Of a stretch of 64,000 nucleotides of DNA, positions 51,062-62,623 are shown one piece after another; the first letter of the stretch is position 1, and each line of letters begins with the position of its first letter. Location: positions 2,480,001 through 2,544,000 of the forward strand of contig NZ_CP080525.1 in assembly GCF_024746815.1 (NCBI RefSeq), in the 5' to 3' direction. The translations under genes and the position numbers were made by a program. The DNA is from Mesorhizobium sp. AR07. Lineage in GTDB: Bacteria > Pseudomonadota > Alphaproteobacteria > Rhizobiales > Rhizobiaceae. The notes beneath the pieces are model-generated. The model was given only the letters and a program-made list of their open reading frames with translations, ran no database searches and had not been told where the DNA came from.

Positions 51062-53083
51062 TCAGCTGTCGAGGAAGCTCCTCAGCTTGCGGCTGCGGCT
51101 CGGATGCTTCAGCTTCCTGAGCGCCTTGGCCTCGATCTGACGAATACGCTCGCGGGTAACCGAGAACTGCTGGCCGACCTCTTCCAGCGTATGGTCGGTG
51201 TTCATGCCGATGCCGAAGCGCATGCGCAGCACGCGCTCCTCGCGCGGCGTCAGCGAGGCCAGCACGCGCGTCGTGGTTTCGCGCAGATTGGCCTGGATCG
51301 CGGCGTCGATCGGCAGGATCGCCATCTTGTCCTCGATGAAATCGCCCAGATGCGAATCCTCCTCGTCGCCGACCGGCGTTTCGAGCGAGATCGGCTCCTT
51401 GGCGATCTTCAGCACCTTGCGCACTTTTTCGAGTGGCATGGCGAGCTTTTCGGCCAGCTCTTCCGGCGTCGGCTCGCGGCCGATCTCGTGCAGCATCTGG
51501 CGCGAGGTGCGCACGATCTTGTTGATCGTCTCGATCATGTGCACCGGAATGCGGATGGTGCGCGCCTGGTCGGCGATCGAACGGGTGATCGCCTGGCGGA
51601 TCCACCATGTCGCGTAGGTCGAGAACTTGTAGCCGCGGCGGTATTCGAATTTGTCGACCGCCTTCATCAGGCCGATATTGCCTTCCTGGATCAGGTCGAG
51701 GAACTGCAGGCCGCGATTGGTGTATTTCTTGGCGATAGAGATGACGAGGCGCAGATTGGCCTCGACCATTTCCTTCTTGGCGATCGCGGCTTCGCGCTCA
51801 CCCTTCTGCACCTGGTTGACGATCTTGCGGAATTCCAGGATCGAGATCGCCGTTTCGGTGGCCAGATGCTGGATCTCGGCGCGCAGGTCGCGGATGGCGT
51901 CCTTCTCGTTCTTGGTGAATTCCTTCCAGCCGCGCGAGGTCAAATTGCCGATCGCGCGCGTCCAGTTCGGATCGAGCTCCGAGCCCTGATATTCCTTCAG
52001 GAACTCCTCGCGGCGCACGCCGTAGCTTTCGGCCAGCCTCAGCAGCTTGCCTTCGTTCTGCACCAGGCGCTTGTTGATGTCGTAGAGCTGCTCGACCAGC
52101 GCCTCGATGCGCGCCGTGTTGAGCGACAGCGACTTCACCGCCTTGATCAGCTGGTCCTTCAGCTCTTTCAGCCGGCGGTCCTGGCTGGGCGACAGCGTAC
52201 CGGCGGCGGCCAGCCGGTTCTCGACCTGCTGGTCCTGCAGCTTGCGCAGCTTCTTGTAGGTGTCGGCGATGACGTCGAGCGTCTCCATCACCTGCGGGCG
52301 CAATTCGGCTTCCATCGCCGCCAGCGACAGGCTCGCCTCGTCCTCGTCTTCCTCGTCGTCATCGACCAACCCGCGCGTATCGACGCCGACATTGGTGATG
52401 TCTTCTTCCTCGTCGCGCGAACGGCGCGGCTTTTCCTCGACCTTGGCTTCCTCGATGCGCTCGACCACCGGCGCCTGCTTGGCCTCGGGGCCGGCATAAG
52501 TGGCTTCCAGATCGATGATCTCGCGCAGCAGGATCTTCGATTCGTTGAGCTCGTCGCGCCAGATGATGATGGCCTGGAAGGTCAGCGGGCTTTCGCACAG
52601 GCCCGCGATCATCGTCTCGCGGCCAGCCTCGATGCGCTTGGCGATGGCGATTTCGCCCTCGCGCGACAGAAGCTCGACCGAGCCCATCTCGCGCAGATAC
52701 ATGCGCACCGGATCGTCGGTACGATCGGTCGGCTCTTTCTTGGTGGTGGTGGCGGCAACCGCGGTGCCGGTCTGCTCGGCCAGCTCGTTGGCGTCTTCCT
52801 CGGCGTCGGCGGCGGTGTCGGCGGCCTCGGGCTCCTCGCCCTGCTCGTCGTCCTCGACCACGTTGATGCCCATGTCGGACAGCATCGCCATCGTGTCCTC
52901 GATCTGCTCGGAGGTCACTTCCTCGGAGGGCAGCACCGAATTCAGCTCGTCCATGGTGACATAGCCGCGCTTCTTGGCGGCCTTGATCATCTTCTTGACA
53001 GCATCATCGGAAAGGTCGAGCAGAGGCCCATCGGTGGCGCCTTCGCGTTCGGTTTCGACCTCTTCCTTTTCCTTTGTCGCCAT
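51062..53083 (-). CDS. rpoD: RNA polymerase primary sigma factor RpoD (sigma-70)
   Basis: This 673-residue protein recruits RNA polymerase to housekeeping promoters. Region 1.1 is present ([20 protein letters not shown], residues about 28-48). An acidic insertion follows near 85-110 and 230-250, and region 1.2 is [29 protein letters not shown] near 125. Regions 2.1-2.4 span about 420-510 ([49 protein letters not shown]). Region 4.2 ends the protein ([20 protein letters not shown]). The length is typical of alphaproteobacteria. It lies downstream of dnaG as in the macromolecular synthesis operon. Confidence 0.98.
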   Translation of the reverse strand: MATKEKEEVETEREGATDGPLLDLSDDAVKKMIKAAKKRGYVTMDELNSVLPSEEVTSEQIEDTMAMLSDMGINVVEDDEQGEEPEAADTAADAEEDANELAEQTGTAVAATTTKKEPTDRTDDPVRMYLREMGSVELLSREGEIAIAKRIEAGRETMIAGLCESPLTFQAIIIWRDELNESKILLREIIDLEATYAGPEAKQAPVVERIEEAKVEEKPRRSRDEEEDITNVGVDTRGLVDDDEEDEDEASLSLAAMEAELRPQVMETLDVIADTYKKLRKLQDQQVENRLAAAGTLSPSQDRRLKELKDQLIKAVKSLSLNTARIEALVEQLYDINKRLVQNEGKLLRLAESYGVRREEFLKEYQGSELDPNWTRAIGNLTSRGWKEFTKNEKDAIRDLRAEIQHLATETAISILEFRKIVNQVQKGEREAAIAKKEMVEANLRLVISIAKKYTNRGLQFLDLIQEGNIGLMKAVDKFEYRRGYKFSTYATWWIRQAITRSIADQARTIRIPVHMIETINKIVRTSRQMLHEIGREPTPEELAEKLAMPLEKVRKVLKIAKEPISLETPVGDEEDSHLGDFIEDKMAILPIDAAIQANLRETTTRVLASLTPREERVLRMRFGIGMNTDHTLEEVGQQFSVTRERIRQIEAKALRKLKHPSRSRKLRSFLDS

Positions 53084-53208
53084 AGTCTTTATCTTCTCCT
53101 AGCGGCCGAACATCAAGCCGCTTAAGCTGTCGGACCAGTCAAATCGGATGCGCTCGCTTAGGAAACGCGCTTCACCGGGCCAGTAACTGCATCAACTCGT
53201 TTGTTGGT

Positions 53209-53252
53209 GCATGTCGTTGTCCCAAAACCGTTTCCACTTTTGGGCGACATGC
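53209..53252. repeat. Dispersed intergenic palindrome, type a, reversed
   Basis: GCATGTCG...CGACATGC outer arms enclose TCCCAAAACCGTTTCCACTT and TTGGGCGAC, the reverse complement of the elements at 27932 and 33961. Confidence 0.8.
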
Positions 53253-53556
53253 ATTAAGTCCAGATTAACCCTGATATCTGTGGCAGGCAGCCTGCCTGTC
53301 CAGTGACCAGTACCTCACATCGCTTATTTCCCGTCGACGCGGGTGCGGGTTAACGTTTCGAATCGTCCTGATTCCGCCATTCTGCCAGAAGGTCAAGCGC
53401 CTCTCGCATGATTCGCCTTAAAAAAGCGAATCAATTACCCGACTTAGCCCGCCACGCGCCGATTGGACGCGCAACAACGCTTTCACGTTTCACTCTCTCA
53501 CCGAGCCCGTCCCGCCCCTATCGGCCGGCAAGGGCTCTGTCTTTCTTTTGGTGGAA

Positions 53557-53623
53557 GCATGATCTCTGGACAAACGGTTTCCGTTTGTCCGAGAAAACCG
53601 GTTCCCACTTTTCGGGATCATGC
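53557..53623. repeat. Composite nested palindrome, type b
   Basis: Outer arms GCATGATC/GATCATGC enclose a perfect inner hairpin GGACAAACGG-TTT-CCGTTTGTCC and then AAAACCGGTTCCCACTTTTC. It looks like one dispersed palindrome inserted in, or duplicated against, another, directly after the dnaG stop. Confidence 0.8.
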
Positions 53624-53624
53624 T

Positions 53625-55568
53625 TTAAGCCCGCCCGGCCCTGCCCGAGGACACGCCAAATCCTTCGATCAGCGCTTCCGTCGCCTGTACATCCTGAAAT
53701 TGCGCCTGAATTTCGATCAGGTGCCGATAGTTTTCGTCTGTGGGATCGGTGGCGAGCGCCGCTTCCGCCTGTTTCAGTTCCTTATGTAAGGTGCGCGCGC
53801 TGCGCTGCAAGTGCAACGCCTGGCTGAAAGCGTCGCGGGCATCCTCGAGCGCGGCGGTCTCCAGCGCCGGCCAATGCCGCATGCGCCGGATCAGCCCGAC
53901 CGCACGCTCCCATATCTCGGCGCAGCCGGCGCGCTCGATCGTCGAGATAACGGCCTGGCGGTCATTGGCCATGTCATGCGCCATCGCGTCGAGGATGGCG
54001 CCGTGCAGCCGCCTCAGATCGGAGTTGGCGAGATCGAGAAACTCGATATGGGCGAAATTCTCGTCGATCAGCGCCGGGTGGTTGACCAGGGCTACGATGA
54101 TCGTCGCTTCGCGCATCGACATCATCTCGCCGCCGCGCTTGACCAGCGCCGACTGGCCGAGGCTTTCGGTGATGGCGATGCGGCCACCGCCGGGCTTGGC
54201 GAACTGTCCGCCGGGCGCGGCCTTTCCCTGGCCGCGATCGCCCGGCCTGCTCCCATCTTGCCGACCTTGGCGCGAACTGCGCTGGTTGCCGAAGAAGCTC
54301 AGCACGCGCTCGCGCATCTCCTGTTGATAGTGATAGCGCAGGCGTTCATCGCGAATGCGGCTGGTCAGCTCGCGCAGCGTCTTTTCGAGCTCAGCCCGCC
54401 GCTCCGGCGTGTCGAAGACGCCACCCGCCGTCTCGCGCATCCACAGCAGATCGGCCAGCGGCCGCGCCTCGGCCAGCACGATCCGGAACGCATCCGGCCC
54501 TTCGGCCTTGACCAGGTCGTCGGGGTCCTTGCCCTCGGGCAGCAGCGCGAAGCGCGCCGAGCGCCCGGCCTGCACCGACGGCAGCGCCATGTCGGCGGCG
54601 CGCCATGCCGCCTTCAGCCCGGCCTTGTCGCCATCGAAGCACAGCATCGGTTCAGGGGCCATGCGCCACAACAGTTCGAGCTGGTTTTCGGTGAGCGCGG
54701 TGCCGAGCGGCGCCACGACGTTCTCGAAGCCGGCCTGCGCCAGCGCGATCACGTCCATATAGCCTTCGACGGCGATGACCGTGCCGCCCTTGGCCAATGC
54801 CTTGCGGGCACGTGCGAAATTATAGAGCACGTTGCCCTTGTGGAAGAGCTCGGTGTCGGGCGAGTTCATGTATTTGGCTAGTGCGTCGGGTGCCAGCGCG
54901 CGGCCGCCAAAGGCGATGATCTTGCCGCGCGAATCCGGGATCGGGAACATGATGCGGTCGCGGAACCAGTCATAGGAAACCGGAATGTCGTCGCCGTGGC
55001 GCACCAGCCCGCAGGCCTCGATATCAGCCTTCGGGACGCCCTTGGCCGCGAGATGCTCTTTCAGCGCGTTGCGGCTGTCGGGCGCGAAGCCGAGCCGGAA
55101 CGATTGCTGCGTCGCCGGCGTCAGCCCGCGGTCGCGCAGATAAGCGCGGGCTTTCGCGCCCTCCGGCCCTTGCAGTCGTTCCTGGAAAAAGGCGGTCGCC
55201 ATCTCCATGACATCGGTCAGGCTGGCGCGTTCCTTTTCGCGCCGCTCCTCCTGCGCATCGCGAACCGGCATCGGCACGCCGGCCATGTCGGCGATCTTCT
55301 CGACCGCCTCGGGAAAGCTCATGCCGTCGAGTTCGGTAAGGAACTTGAAATGATCTCCCGAGACCGAGCAGCCGAAACAATGGTAGCGGCCCTTCTTGTC
55401 CTCGCAGTGGAAGGACGGGCTCTTCTCGCCATGGAACGGGCAGCAGGCCCAATAGTCGCCGCGCGGCGCGTTGGTCTTCTTCCTGTCCCACGCGACGCGC
55501 TGGCCGATGACCGATGAAATCGGCACGCGGTCGCGGATCTCGTCGAGGAAGGCGGGCGGAAAGCGCAT
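53625..55568 (-). CDS. dnaG: DNA primase DnaG
   Basis: This 647-residue protein synthesises RNA primers at the replication fork. The zinc finger is Cys43-x2-His46 and Cys64-x2-Cys67 (CPFHGEKSPSFHCEDKKGRYHCFGC region). The catalytic core has the RFRxMFP-like stretch YDWFRDRIMFPIPDSRGKII and the TOPRIM segment AVEGYMDVIALAQAGFENVV with acidic residues, then CFDGDKAG. The C-terminal helicase-binding region is present but diverged. The start MRFPPAFLDEIRDRVP is the usual one. Confidence 0.98.
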   Translation of the reverse strand: MRFPPAFLDEIRDRVPISSVIGQRVAWDRKKTNAPRGDYWACCPFHGEKSPSFHCEDKKGRYHCFGCSVSGDHFKFLTELDGMSFPEAVEKIADMAGVPMPVRDAQEERREKERASLTDVMEMATAFFQERLQGPEGAKARAYLRDRGLTPATQQSFRLGFAPDSRNALKEHLAAKGVPKADIEACGLVRHGDDIPVSYDWFRDRIMFPIPDSRGKIIAFGGRALAPDALAKYMNSPDTELFHKGNVLYNFARARKALAKGGTVIAVEGYMDVIALAQAGFENVVAPLGTALTENQLELLWRMAPEPMLCFDGDKAGLKAAWRAADMALPSVQAGRSARFALLPEGKDPDDLVKAEGPDAFRIVLAEARPLADLLWMRETAGGVFDTPERRAELEKTLRELTSRIRDERLRYHYQQEMRERVLSFFGNQRSSRQGRQDGSRPGDRGQGKAAPGGQFAKPGGGRIAITESLGQSALVKRGGEMMSMREATIIVALVNHPALIDENFAHIEFLDLANSDLRRLHGAILDAMAHDMANDRQAVISTIERAGCAEIWERAVGLIRRMRHWPALETAALEDARDAFSQALHLQRSARTLHKELKQAEAALATDPTDENYRHLIEIQAQFQDVQATEALIEGFGVSSGRAGRA

Positions 55569-55651
55569 CGGGGAACTCGTTTCCCCACCATATAATCATG
55601 CCGGCGAAGTCCGACGACCCCTAATGCGGACCATACCCGGTTTCCACAGGG

Positions 55652-55684
55652 CAAAAAGGAGGCGGCCGTTGCGGGCCGCCTCCT
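55652..55684 (-). terminator. Rho-independent terminator after rcnB-like gene
   Basis: On the minus strand AGGAGGCGGCC pairs with GGCCGCCTCCT (11 bp, 6-base loop), followed by TTTTTGC. It ends the rcnB-like transcript upstream of dnaG. Confidence 0.9.
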
Positions 55685-55720
55685 GTCAAATTCCAGCATG
55701 GTTGCTGGTCCGGCCAGGAT

Positions 55721-56089
55721 TTACTGCGCGGCGATGGCGCCGAAGATGATGCCCGACAGGACGCTCACCAGCACATAGTCGTTGCCGACGCGGATCCATT
55801 CCTGACCGCGGCCGGGACGATGCAGGCCATAGCGGCCATAGTCGCGGATCGGCTGGTGACGCTTCCAGCTGGAATATTTCTGGCCATTGCGCCAATGGCT
55901 GCGCTTCACGACGACCTTCTTCTTCGCGACGCGCTTCCTCACGTCGTCATGCTTGCCGGGCTTCTGCCAGTCGACCTGGCTGTAGTTCGACTGCGGAGCG
56001 TTCGGTGCATTCATCGGCGCGGCCTGGCCGGTGAGTGAGGTGGCGGCCAGCATCGAGAAAGCGAGGGCGGAAAGGACAATGCGTTTCAT
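55721..56089 (-). CDS. RcnB-family periplasmic protein
   Basis: The 122-residue product has a signal peptide (MKRIVLSALAFSMLAATSLT, cleavage near GQAAP), a basic middle (VRKRVAKKKVVVKRSHWRNG) and the RcnB-type C-terminus: DYGRYGLHRPGRGQEWIRVGNDYVLVSVLSGIIFGAI. In E. coli RcnB tunes nickel and cobalt efflux. In rhizobia such proteins are numerous and their metal role is unproven. A good ribosome site (AAGGAGACTT) precedes the ATG. Confidence 0.88.
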   Translation of the reverse strand: MKRIVLSALAFSMLAATSLTGQAAPMNAPNAPQSNYSQVDWQKPGKHDDVRKRVAKKKVVVKRSHWRNGQKYSSWKRHQPIRDYGRYGLHRPGRGQEWIRVGNDYVLVSVLSGIIFGAIAAQ

Positions 56090-56475
56090 AAGAAGTCTCC
56101 TTGGTTGTCGATGTCCAAGGAATAGTGGCCCAGCGATGAACTGAAACTGAACGCCTGTATTACAGTTGTTTAATGAATTCCTTCGTTTACCCTAGGGAAT
56201 TGAACATCATCGCGAAGACCGCGGCCAAGCGCGCGGCAACACGCGCGATCCGCCCTGCCACAGCGGCCTGGCAATGCAGCCATTTGCGCGTCCGTCCATT
56301 TTCCGACACCGCCTGTCGCGCCGCAACGGCCCTTGAAATCGACAAATTTTTATTATCCGGCTAAAGTATTCCTGTCGTTACCGGTCACTGCCATGAACAT
56401 GATTCGCACCCCCGTCTTCCCCACCGATCGCCGCGCTGTTCGCGTCGCGCGCGCTGTTCGCATGCGGGCGGCGAC
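56090..56475. other. 386-bp divergent gap
   Basis: This gap lies between the rcnB-like gene and the Na/Pi transporter gene, which point away from each other, so it holds both promoters. An AT-rich patch lies near 56335-56370. I see no convincing gene or strong repeat. Confidence 0.5.
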
Positions 56476-58140
56476 ATGAGCGGTTCCGTCGTCCTTCTGC
56501 ATCTGGCCGGTGCCGTGGCGCTGATGCTGTTTGCCACCCGCATGGTGAAGACCGGCGTCGAACGCGCCTATGGCGACGTGCTGCGCCATAAATTGCGCGC
56601 CACCATGCGCAATCCGATCATGGCGGTGCTGGCCGGCACCGGCCTCGCCATCGCCCTGCAGAGCTCCACCGCCGTCACGCTGCTGGTCGGCTCTTTCGCC
56701 GGCTCCGGCATCGTCTCGGGCGCAGCCGGCCAGCTTGCCGTGCGCGGCGCCGAGATCGGCTCGGCACTGGTGGTCAAGCTGCTGACCTTCGATCTCACCC
56801 TGCTTGTGCCGCTCTGCCTGATCACCGGCACGGTGATGTTCATGGCCACCGAGCGGCGCGACTGGCGCCAGTCCGGCCGCATCCTGGTCGGCATCGGCCT
56901 TTTGATCCTGTCGCTGGAAATGATCGGCCAGGCATCGGAGCCGCTGCGCAACAGCCAACTCATGCCGGTCATCATCAATTACTTCTCCGGCGATTCCATC
57001 ACCGCCTATCTGCTGGCGGCGCTGATCACCTGGCTGTTCCAGTCGAGCATCGCGGCGGTCCTGCTGATGGCGACGCTGGCCGGCCGTGGCCTGATCAGCC
57101 CCGAACTCGGCGTCGTCCTCATCCTCGGCGTCAATCTCGGGTCGTCGATCATCGCGCCGATGCTGACCCGCTCGGCCGGACCCGAAGTGCGCGTCGTACC
57201 GATCGGCAACCTCTTGATGCGCGGGCTTGGCTCGCTGGTCATGCTGATCCTGTTCATGACCTTCAGGCCGCATGTCGCCTTTCTCGGCGCGACGGCGGCG
57301 GACCAGATCGTCAACGCCCACATCCTGTTCAATGTGCTGATCCTGCTCGCCGGCTTGCCGCTGGCCGGTTTCGTCTACCGCGCTTCCGAAAAGATCGTGG
57401 CGCTCGGCACCAAACCCGTGCCGGCCGCATCGCTCGACGTCGTCGAGCTCTCCGCGCTCAACGAAAGCGCGCTGGACGTGCCCAGCCAGGCATTGGCCAA
57501 TGCCACGCGCGAGGTGGTGCGGGTCTGCGAGACCGTCGAGATCATGCTCAAGCGCATCATCGAGCTCTATGAGAGCGCCGACGCCGACAAGATCAAGGCG
57601 CTGGCGGCACTCGACGACCGCGTCGACAGGAAACATGCGGCGATCAAGCTCTATCTGGCCAAGCTGACCAGGAACCCGCTGACCGAGGACGAGGCGCTGC
57701 GCTGCCAGGAACTGATCGGCGCCTGCGTCAAGCTGGAGCAGGTCGGCGACATCATCGTTCGCAACATGCTGGTGCATGTGAAGAAGAAGTTCGAGCGTGG
57801 GCTGGAATTCACCGACGAGGGCTGGAGCGAGTTGTTCGCCTTCCACAGCTCGGTGCTTGCCAATGCGCGGCTTGCCTTCAACGTGCTGGTGTCGCGCGAC
57901 CCGGAAACCGCCCGCCAGCTGGTGCTGGAAAAGGACCAGCTGCGCGACCGCGAAAAGGAAACCAGCGCCAGCCATTTCGTGCGGCTGCGCGACGGCACCG
58001 CCAAGAGCGTCGAGACCAGCTCGATCCATCTCGATACCATCCGCGACCTGAAGCAGATCAACTCGCTGCTGGCGTCGATGGCCTATCCGGTGCTGGAAGA
58101 ACGCGGCCTGCTCACCGGATCGAGGCTGAAGGCGAGCTGA
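56476..58140 (+). CDS. Na/Pi cotransporter family protein with PhoU-like tail
   Basis: The 554-residue product begins MSGSVVLLHLAGAVALMLFA. The N-terminal 330 residues hold the two Na_Pi_cotrans repeats with the QSS signature (IALQSSTAVTLLVGSFAGSG and LFQSSIAAVLLMATLAGRGL) and about eight membrane segments. The C-terminal 200 residues are PhoU-like helices (MLKRIIELYESADADKIKAL, DRKHAAIKLYLAKLTRNPLT). It should import phosphate with sodium, or act in phosphate sensing. It is monocistronic. Confidence 0.92.
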   Translation: MSGSVVLLHLAGAVALMLFATRMVKTGVERAYGDVLRHKLRATMRNPIMAVLAGTGLAIALQSSTAVTLLVGSFAGSGIVSGAAGQLAVRGAEIGSALVVKLLTFDLTLLVPLCLITGTVMFMATERRDWRQSGRILVGIGLLILSLEMIGQASEPLRNSQLMPVIINYFSGDSITAYLLAALITWLFQSSIAAVLLMATLAGRGLISPELGVVLILGVNLGSSIIAPMLTRSAGPEVRVVPIGNLLMRGLGSLVMLILFMTFRPHVAFLGATAADQIVNAHILFNVLILLAGLPLAGFVYRASEKIVALGTKPVPAASLDVVELSALNESALDVPSQALANATREVVRVCETVEIMLKRIIELYESADADKIKALAALDDRVDRKHAAIKLYLAKLTRNPLTEDEALRCQELIGACVKLEQVGDIIVRNMLVHVKKKFERGLEFTDEGWSELFAFHSSVLANARLAFNVLVSRDPETARQLVLEKDQLRDREKETSASHFVRLRDGTAKSVETSSIHLDTIRDLKQINSLLASMAYPVLEERGLLTGSRLKAS

Positions 58141-58247
58141 TTCACAGCGCCACCACACATCGTCCTCGTTTCGGCGGCAAAATACCTTTGCTCTGTTTCC
58201 ACCAGTCGGGATAAGGGTCGGTTGGCCCAGACTTTCGGAGGAAACCG

Positions 58248-58457
58248 ATGGACACCCATTCGCGCAGTTTTGCCAAGGCGCTGTCCTGGCGCGTGACCGG
58301 CAGCATCGACACGATGATCATTTCGCTGATCGTGACCGGAAGCATCAAGCTCGCTGCGACCATCGGCATGACCGAGGTCGTCACCAAGTCGCTGCTCTAC
58401 TATCTGCACGAGCGGGCGTGGCTGCGAATTCCCTACGGTCGCAAGACGCCGCTCTAA
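58248..58457 (+). CDS. DUF2061 membrane protein
   Basis: The product is 69 residues from ATG 58248, with CGGAGGAAACC upstream. It is a complete DUF2061 domain: RSFAKALSWRVTGSIDTMII, SLIVTGSIKLAATIGMTEVV, TKSLLYYLHERAWLRIPYGR, with two membrane segments. The family is widespread and of unknown function, sometimes next to sulfate-assimilation genes, but none is visible here. Confidence 0.9.
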   Translation: MDTHSRSFAKALSWRVTGSIDTMIISLIVTGSIKLAATIGMTEVVTKSLLYYLHERAWLRIPYGRKTPL

Positions 58458-58558
58458 CGCCCTCCCCACTCAAGAAAACCTAAACCGGCGCCAACAATTT
58501 CTGGATTGCCCCGAGCCCTCATCCGTGGTTTGAGGCCGTTCCAGCTAGGGCCTTCCCC

Positions 58559-59743
58559 ATGTCGCTTCCGCTCATCGCCCTGTTCATTGCCGCCTTCGCT
58601 TTCGGCACCACCGAATTCGTCATCGCCGGCGTGCTGCCGCAGGTGGCCGAAGGGCTTGGCGTTTCGGTGCCATCGGCCGGCTATCTCGTCTCCGGCTACG
58701 CCTGCGGCATCGCCGTCGGCGGTCCGCTGCTGGCGCTCGCCACCAAGTCGCTGTCGCGCAAGACCCTGCTGCTCGGCCTTGCCGTCGCCTTCACCATCGG
58801 CCAGGCGGCCTGCGCGCTGGCGCCAGACTTCACCTCGATGCTGCTGCTGCGCATCGCCGTGGCGATAGCCCATGGCGCCTATTTCGGCGTCGCCATGGTG
58901 GTTGCGGTCGGCCTCGTGCGCGAGGACCAGCGCGGCATGGCGGTCGCGGTGATCCTGTCCGGTCTCACCGTCTCCAACGTCATCGGCGTGCCGGCCGGCA
59001 CCGCGATCGGCAACATCTGGGGCTGGCGCGCGACCTTCTGGGTGATGTGCGCGCTGGGTGTGGCGGCAACGCTTGCCATGGCGGCGCTTCTGCCGCGCAC
59101 CACGGGATATCAGGCCAAGCCCGTCGGCCTGGCTCGCGAGGTCCGCGTGCTGGCCCGCCAGCAGGTCTGGACCTCGCTGATCCTGATGCTGATGCTGATG
59201 ATCGGCCAGTTCGGCCTGTTCACCTACATCACGCCGACATTGCTGGAGGTCACTGGCCTTGATGAAAGCCTGGTGCCGTGGGTGCTGCTGCTCAATGGCG
59301 TCGGCGCCACGCTCGGCGTCTTCCTCGGCGGCAAGCTCTCCGACTGGAAGCTGATGCCGTCGCTGATCACCATGCTGGCCCTGCAGGCGGTGACGCTGGC
59401 GGTGATCTATGCCGTCAGCCCCTACCCCGTGCCGATGATCGTGGCGATCGTCGTCTGGGGCGGTCTCAACTTCGCCATCGGCACGCCGATCCAGACCCGC
59501 ATCCTGGCCTGGACCGCCGATGCATCGAACCTTGCCTCGTCGCTCATCCCGTCCGGCTTCAATGTCGGCATCGCGCTTGCCGCATCGCTGGGCGCCGCGA
59601 TGCTCAATGGCGGCTATGGCTATCGCAGCCTGCCGCTGCTTGGCGCCATCGCCATGCTGGTCGCCGTCGCCGTGGCGCTCGCCTCTTATGTCTGGGAAGG
59701 GCGCAGCAACGCCACGCCGCCGCTGACGGCCCCTGCCGAGTAG
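58559..59743 (+). CDS. MFS exporter, DHA1/AraJ-like
   Basis: The 394-residue product has twelve hydrophobic segments. The N-terminus AAFAFGTTEFVIAGVLPQVAEGLGVSVPSAGYLVSGYACGIAVG in part is the hallmark of DHA1 sugar or drug efflux proteins (AraJ, SotB, YdhP). LSGLTVSNVIGVPAGTAIGN is the motif C antiporter signature. It probably exports small molecules by proton antiport, substrate unknown. Its end is followed by a dispersed palindrome that separates it from the convergent P-type ATPase. Confidence 0.92.
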   Translation: MSLPLIALFIAAFAFGTTEFVIAGVLPQVAEGLGVSVPSAGYLVSGYACGIAVGGPLLALATKSLSRKTLLLGLAVAFTIGQAACALAPDFTSMLLLRIAVAIAHGAYFGVAMVVAVGLVREDQRGMAVAVILSGLTVSNVIGVPAGTAIGNIWGWRATFWVMCALGVAATLAMAALLPRTTGYQAKPVGLAREVRVLARQQVWTSLILMLMLMIGQFGLFTYITPTLLEVTGLDESLVPWVLLLNGVGATLGVFLGGKLSDWKLMPSLITMLALQAVTLAVIYAVSPYPVPMIVAIVVWGGLNFAIGTPIQTRILAWTADASNLASSLIPSGFNVGIALAASLGAAMLNGGYGYRSLPLLGAIAMLVAVAVALASYVWEGRSNATPPLTAPAE

Positions 59744-59745
59744 AC

Positions 59746-59789
59746 CACGATCCGGAAAAGTGGGCGCCGGTTTTCCGGAAAATCGTGAT
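59746..59789. repeat. Dispersed palindrome between convergent genes, type b
   Basis: CACGATCCGGAAAA and TTTTCCGGAAAATCGTG form a long stem around GTGGGCGCCGG. It fills the 59-bp gap between two convergent stops and can act as a bidirectional terminator. Confidence 0.8.
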
Positions 59790-59802
59790 CAAGCAAATAA
59801 CT

Positions 59803-62034
<2,232 letters not shown>

Positions 62035-62096
62035 ATCACCTTGTCTGTCTTGCCCGCGCCGTACCGCCGCACGGGTCTTGAACCCTGATGCCAGAC

Positions 62097-62127
62097 ACTG
62101 TAATTTCTCTAGTCACTAGAGCTTCAA
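62097..62127 (-). promoter_or_regulatory. MerR-type promoter of the P-type ATPase
   Basis: On the minus strand a -35 TTGAAG (62127-62122) and a -10 TACAGT (62102-62097) are 19 bp apart, the overlong spacing that MerR-family activators correct. The spacer holds the 15-bp palindrome CTCTAGTCACTAGAG at 62107-62121, the expected regulator site. Confidence 0.85.
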
Positions 62128-62135
62128 GAGGCAAA

Positions 62136-62555
62136 ATGATGTTTTCGATCGGTGATCTTTCCCGTCGCACCGGGGTCAAGGTGCCAACCATCCGCTACTA
62201 CGAGCAGATGGGCCTGGTGGCCGCGCCCGAGCGCTCGGAAGGCAACCAGCGCCGCTATGGCAGGCAGGAGCTGGAGCGGCTGGCCTTCGTCCGCCATGCC
62301 CGCGACCTCGGCTTTGCCGTCGAGGACATCCGCTCGCTGATCGAATTGAGCGGTCATCCCGAGCAGCCCTGCGGCCACGCCGACCGGATCGCCGGGGAGC
62401 AACTGACTTCCGTGCGAGAGAAGATTGCCCAGTTGAAGCGGCTGGAGGCCGAACTCGAACGCATCGCCTCCTGCTGCGACGGCAAGACGGTCGGCGACTG
62501 CTACGTCATCCGCGCCCTGTCCGACCACGCGCTGTGCGCCGACGAGCACGGGTGA
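62136..62555 (+). CDS. MerR-family metal-responsive regulator
   Basis: The product is 139 residues from ATG 62136 (MMFSIGDLSRRTGVKVPTIR), after AGAGG. The helix-turn-helix and wing (TGVKVPTIRYYEQMGLVAAPERSEGNQRRYG) are followed by the dimer helix. The C-terminus has a Cys/His metal loop: HPEQPCGHADRI near residue 75, then SCCDGKTVGDCYVI near 120, and a terminal HALCADEHG. The CCxGxxxxDC pattern matches Zn/Cd/Pb sensors of the ZntR/CadR/PbrR group. It is divergent from the P-type ATPase. Confidence 0.94.
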   Translation: MMFSIGDLSRRTGVKVPTIRYYEQMGLVAAPERSEGNQRRYGRQELERLAFVRHARDLGFAVEDIRSLIELSGHPEQPCGHADRIAGEQLTSVREKIAQLKRLEAELERIASCCDGKTVGDCYVIRALSDHALCADEHG

Positions 62556-62623
62556 GGATGGGTCAGGCTAGCTCCTGGCTGCGAGGACGGAAGGCTTACC
62601 TTGCCTACGGCTGCAAGGCTTTG

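Larger units (their letters stand above)
53084..53624. other. 541-bp gap between dnaG and rpoD
   Basis: No protein-like frame is visible. The gap should hold the rpoD promoter. It contains two dispersed palindromes (53209-53252 and 53557-53623), which would form strong hairpins in a dnaG read-through transcript and may limit co-transcription of dnaG and rpoD. Confidence 0.6.

Noticed and set aside
51104..53125. 673-residue open frame on the plus strand opposite rpoD
   Set aside because: It mirrors rpoD exactly and its composition (Leu/Arg/His-rich, no motif) is what GC-rich antisense frames give. The rpoD frame has all sigma-70 motifs.
53408..53827. 139-residue plus-strand frame between rpoD and dnaG
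   Set aside because: It runs over two palindromic repeats and into the antisense of dnaG, with no coding character.
56173..56364. 63-residue plus-strand frame in the gap upstream of the Na/Pi gene
   Set aside because: It has no ribosome site, Ala/Arg-rich random composition and no recognisable family.
56353..58158. 601-residue open frame on the minus strand opposite the Na/Pi transporter gene
   Set aside because: It is a shadow rich in Asp, Gln, His and Arg without any domain. The plus strand encodes a clear membrane transporter.
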